Shown here piece by piece: positions 63,276-64,000 of a DNA stretch of 64,000 nt. The translations under genes and the position numbers were made by a program. The stretch is from Billgrantia campisalis (GTDB lineage: Bacteria > Pseudomonadota > Gammaproteobacteria > Pseudomonadales > Halomonadaceae). The stretch is from NCBI RefSeq assembly GCF_022341425.1, contig NZ_JABFUC010000007.1:1-64000 (forward strand), given 5' to 3'. The notes under the pieces are model-generated. The model was not told the origin of the DNA and did not search any database. It worked only from the letters and a program-made list of their open reading frames with translations. Position 1 is the first letter of the stretch. The number at the start of each line of letters is the position of its first letter.

Positions 63276-64000
63276 CTAATACAAGCCAGCCTCCCCCTCG
63301 GGCCGGGTCTTGAAGCGGCGGTGCAGCCACATGTACTGCTCGGGGTGCTTGCGGATGGCCGCCTCGACATAGGCGTTGACCCGGGCGGCGTCGGCCACTT
63401 CGTCACCGCTGGGGAAGTCTTCGAAGGGCGGGTGGCACTCGATGGTGTAGGTGCGGTTGTCCGGGTTGCGGTGGAACATCAGCGGCACCACCGGCGCCCC
63501 GGTCATGCGGGCGATCTTGGCGGTGAGGCGAATCGAGGCGGTCTGGATACCGAAGAAGGGCGCGAAGACGCTGACCTCGCGCCCGTAGTCCTGATCCGGC
63601 GCGTACCAGACGATATGCCCCTCCTTGATCCGGCGCACCACGCCGCGCAGGTCGTGGCGGTCGATGGCCTGGCCGAAGATATGGGAGCGCGCGCGGGTCA
63701 TGAAGCGGTCGAACAGGGGGTTGTTGTGGGGGCGGTAGACCACGTCCGAGGGGAAGTAGAGCGAATGCAGCGCCCCGCCCAGATCCAGCGTCGAGAAGTG
63801 GATGCCCACCACCAGCACCCCCTTGCCCCGGGCATGGGCATCGGCGAGGTGGTGCTGCCCCTTGTAGGTGACCCGGTGGCGCAGGTGCTCGGGGTCGCGG
63901 CACCAGCCGGTGGCGGTCTCCAGGATGCCGATGCCGTTGGCGACGAAGGCCTCCTTGACCAGCTTCGCCCGCTGCGTCTCGTCGAGCTCGGGGAAGCACA
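63276..64000 (-). CDS. Lipid A biosynthesis acyltransferase, LpxL/HtrB family (5' end beyond window)
   Basis: The frame is open from the right edge to TAG at 63276, about 241 residues. The HX4D acyltransferase motif is VGIHFSTLDLGG; LCFPELDETQRAKLVKEAF-like sequence at the edge and VVPLMFHRNPDNRTYTIECH near the end are typical. It would transfer a secondary acyl chain to lipid A at the inner membrane. The N-terminal membrane anchor is outside the window. Confidence 0.92.
   Translation of the reverse strand, partial: CFPELDETQRAKLVKEAFVANGIGILETATGWCRDPEHLRHRVTYKGQHHLADAHARGKGVLVVGIHFSTLDLGGALHSLYFPSDVVYRPHNNPLFDRFMTRARSHIFGQAIDRHDLRGVVRRIKEGHIVWYAPDQDYGREVSVFAPFFGIQTASIRLTAKIARMTGAPVVPLMFHRNPDNRTYTIECHPPFEDFPSGDEVADAARVNAYVEAAIRKHPEQYMWLHRRFKTRPEGEAGLY

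Overview
The window looks like chromosomal DNA of a halophilic, high-GC gammaproteobacterium, most likely Halomonas or a close relative. This is an inference from gene content, the very acidic exported proteins, and the company of tesA/ybb, glyA, ettA and an LpxL-type acyltransferase. No rRNA or tRNA gene and no CRISPR array was seen.

Region 1 (1-20771, all minus strand) is a cell-surface block. Read in the direction of transcription it holds a type I secretion system (ABC exporter, HlyD-type adaptor, TolC-type channel), an initiating sugar transferase, ManC for GDP-mannose, three glycosyltransferase genes (one carrying two GT4 modules), a small basic protein, the Wzm/Wzt ABC glycan exporter, a SAM methyltransferase with a DUF4214-like N-terminus, and a further glycosyltransferase. 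After a 460-bp leader comes the first 1207 codons of a very large, acidic DUF4214 protein that runs off the left edge. The layout recalls S-layer loci in which a type I-secreted surface protein sits beside the glycan genes that anchor or decorate it.

Region 2 (20896-43597) is a second polysaccharide locus, also minus strand. An RfaH-type ops element precedes wecB-wecC (UDP-ManNAcA precursor). Then come a 1620-residue multi-enzyme protein (FkbM methyltransferase, coiled coil, CgeB-like GT, GT2-like module, GT4), several GT4 enzymes, a membrane protein with a pseudokinase-like tail, and two more initiating sugar transferases. A PAS-GGDEF-EAL protein lies between the two loci. A complete ISL3-family element with an 8-bp target duplication sits in an AT-rich, decaying stretch, and a deleted relative sits about 9 kb away.

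Region 3 (43598-51162) mixes a beta-CASP metallo-hydrolase, a VapBC-like pair, an MNT/HEPN pair, ugd, a UDP-glucuronate 4-epimerase and glyA. A four-helix-bundle gene lies between opposed heptamer-repeat arrays.

Region 4 (51330-64000) is mostly housekeeping: a probable Fur-controlled small membrane protein, a periplasmic protein, ybbP-ybbA/tesA, a Phd/ParE-like pair, an EamA transporter, a second MNT/HEPN pair bracketed by two MITE-like elements, a SelW-like protein, a short LOV protein, a small acidic protein, ettA and a partial LpxL-type acyltransferase.

Sugar supply is spread over the window: ManC (GDP-Man), WecB/WecC (UDP-ManNAcA), and Ugd plus epimerase (UDP-GlcA and UDP-GalA). No Wzx flippase or Wzy polymerase was recognised.
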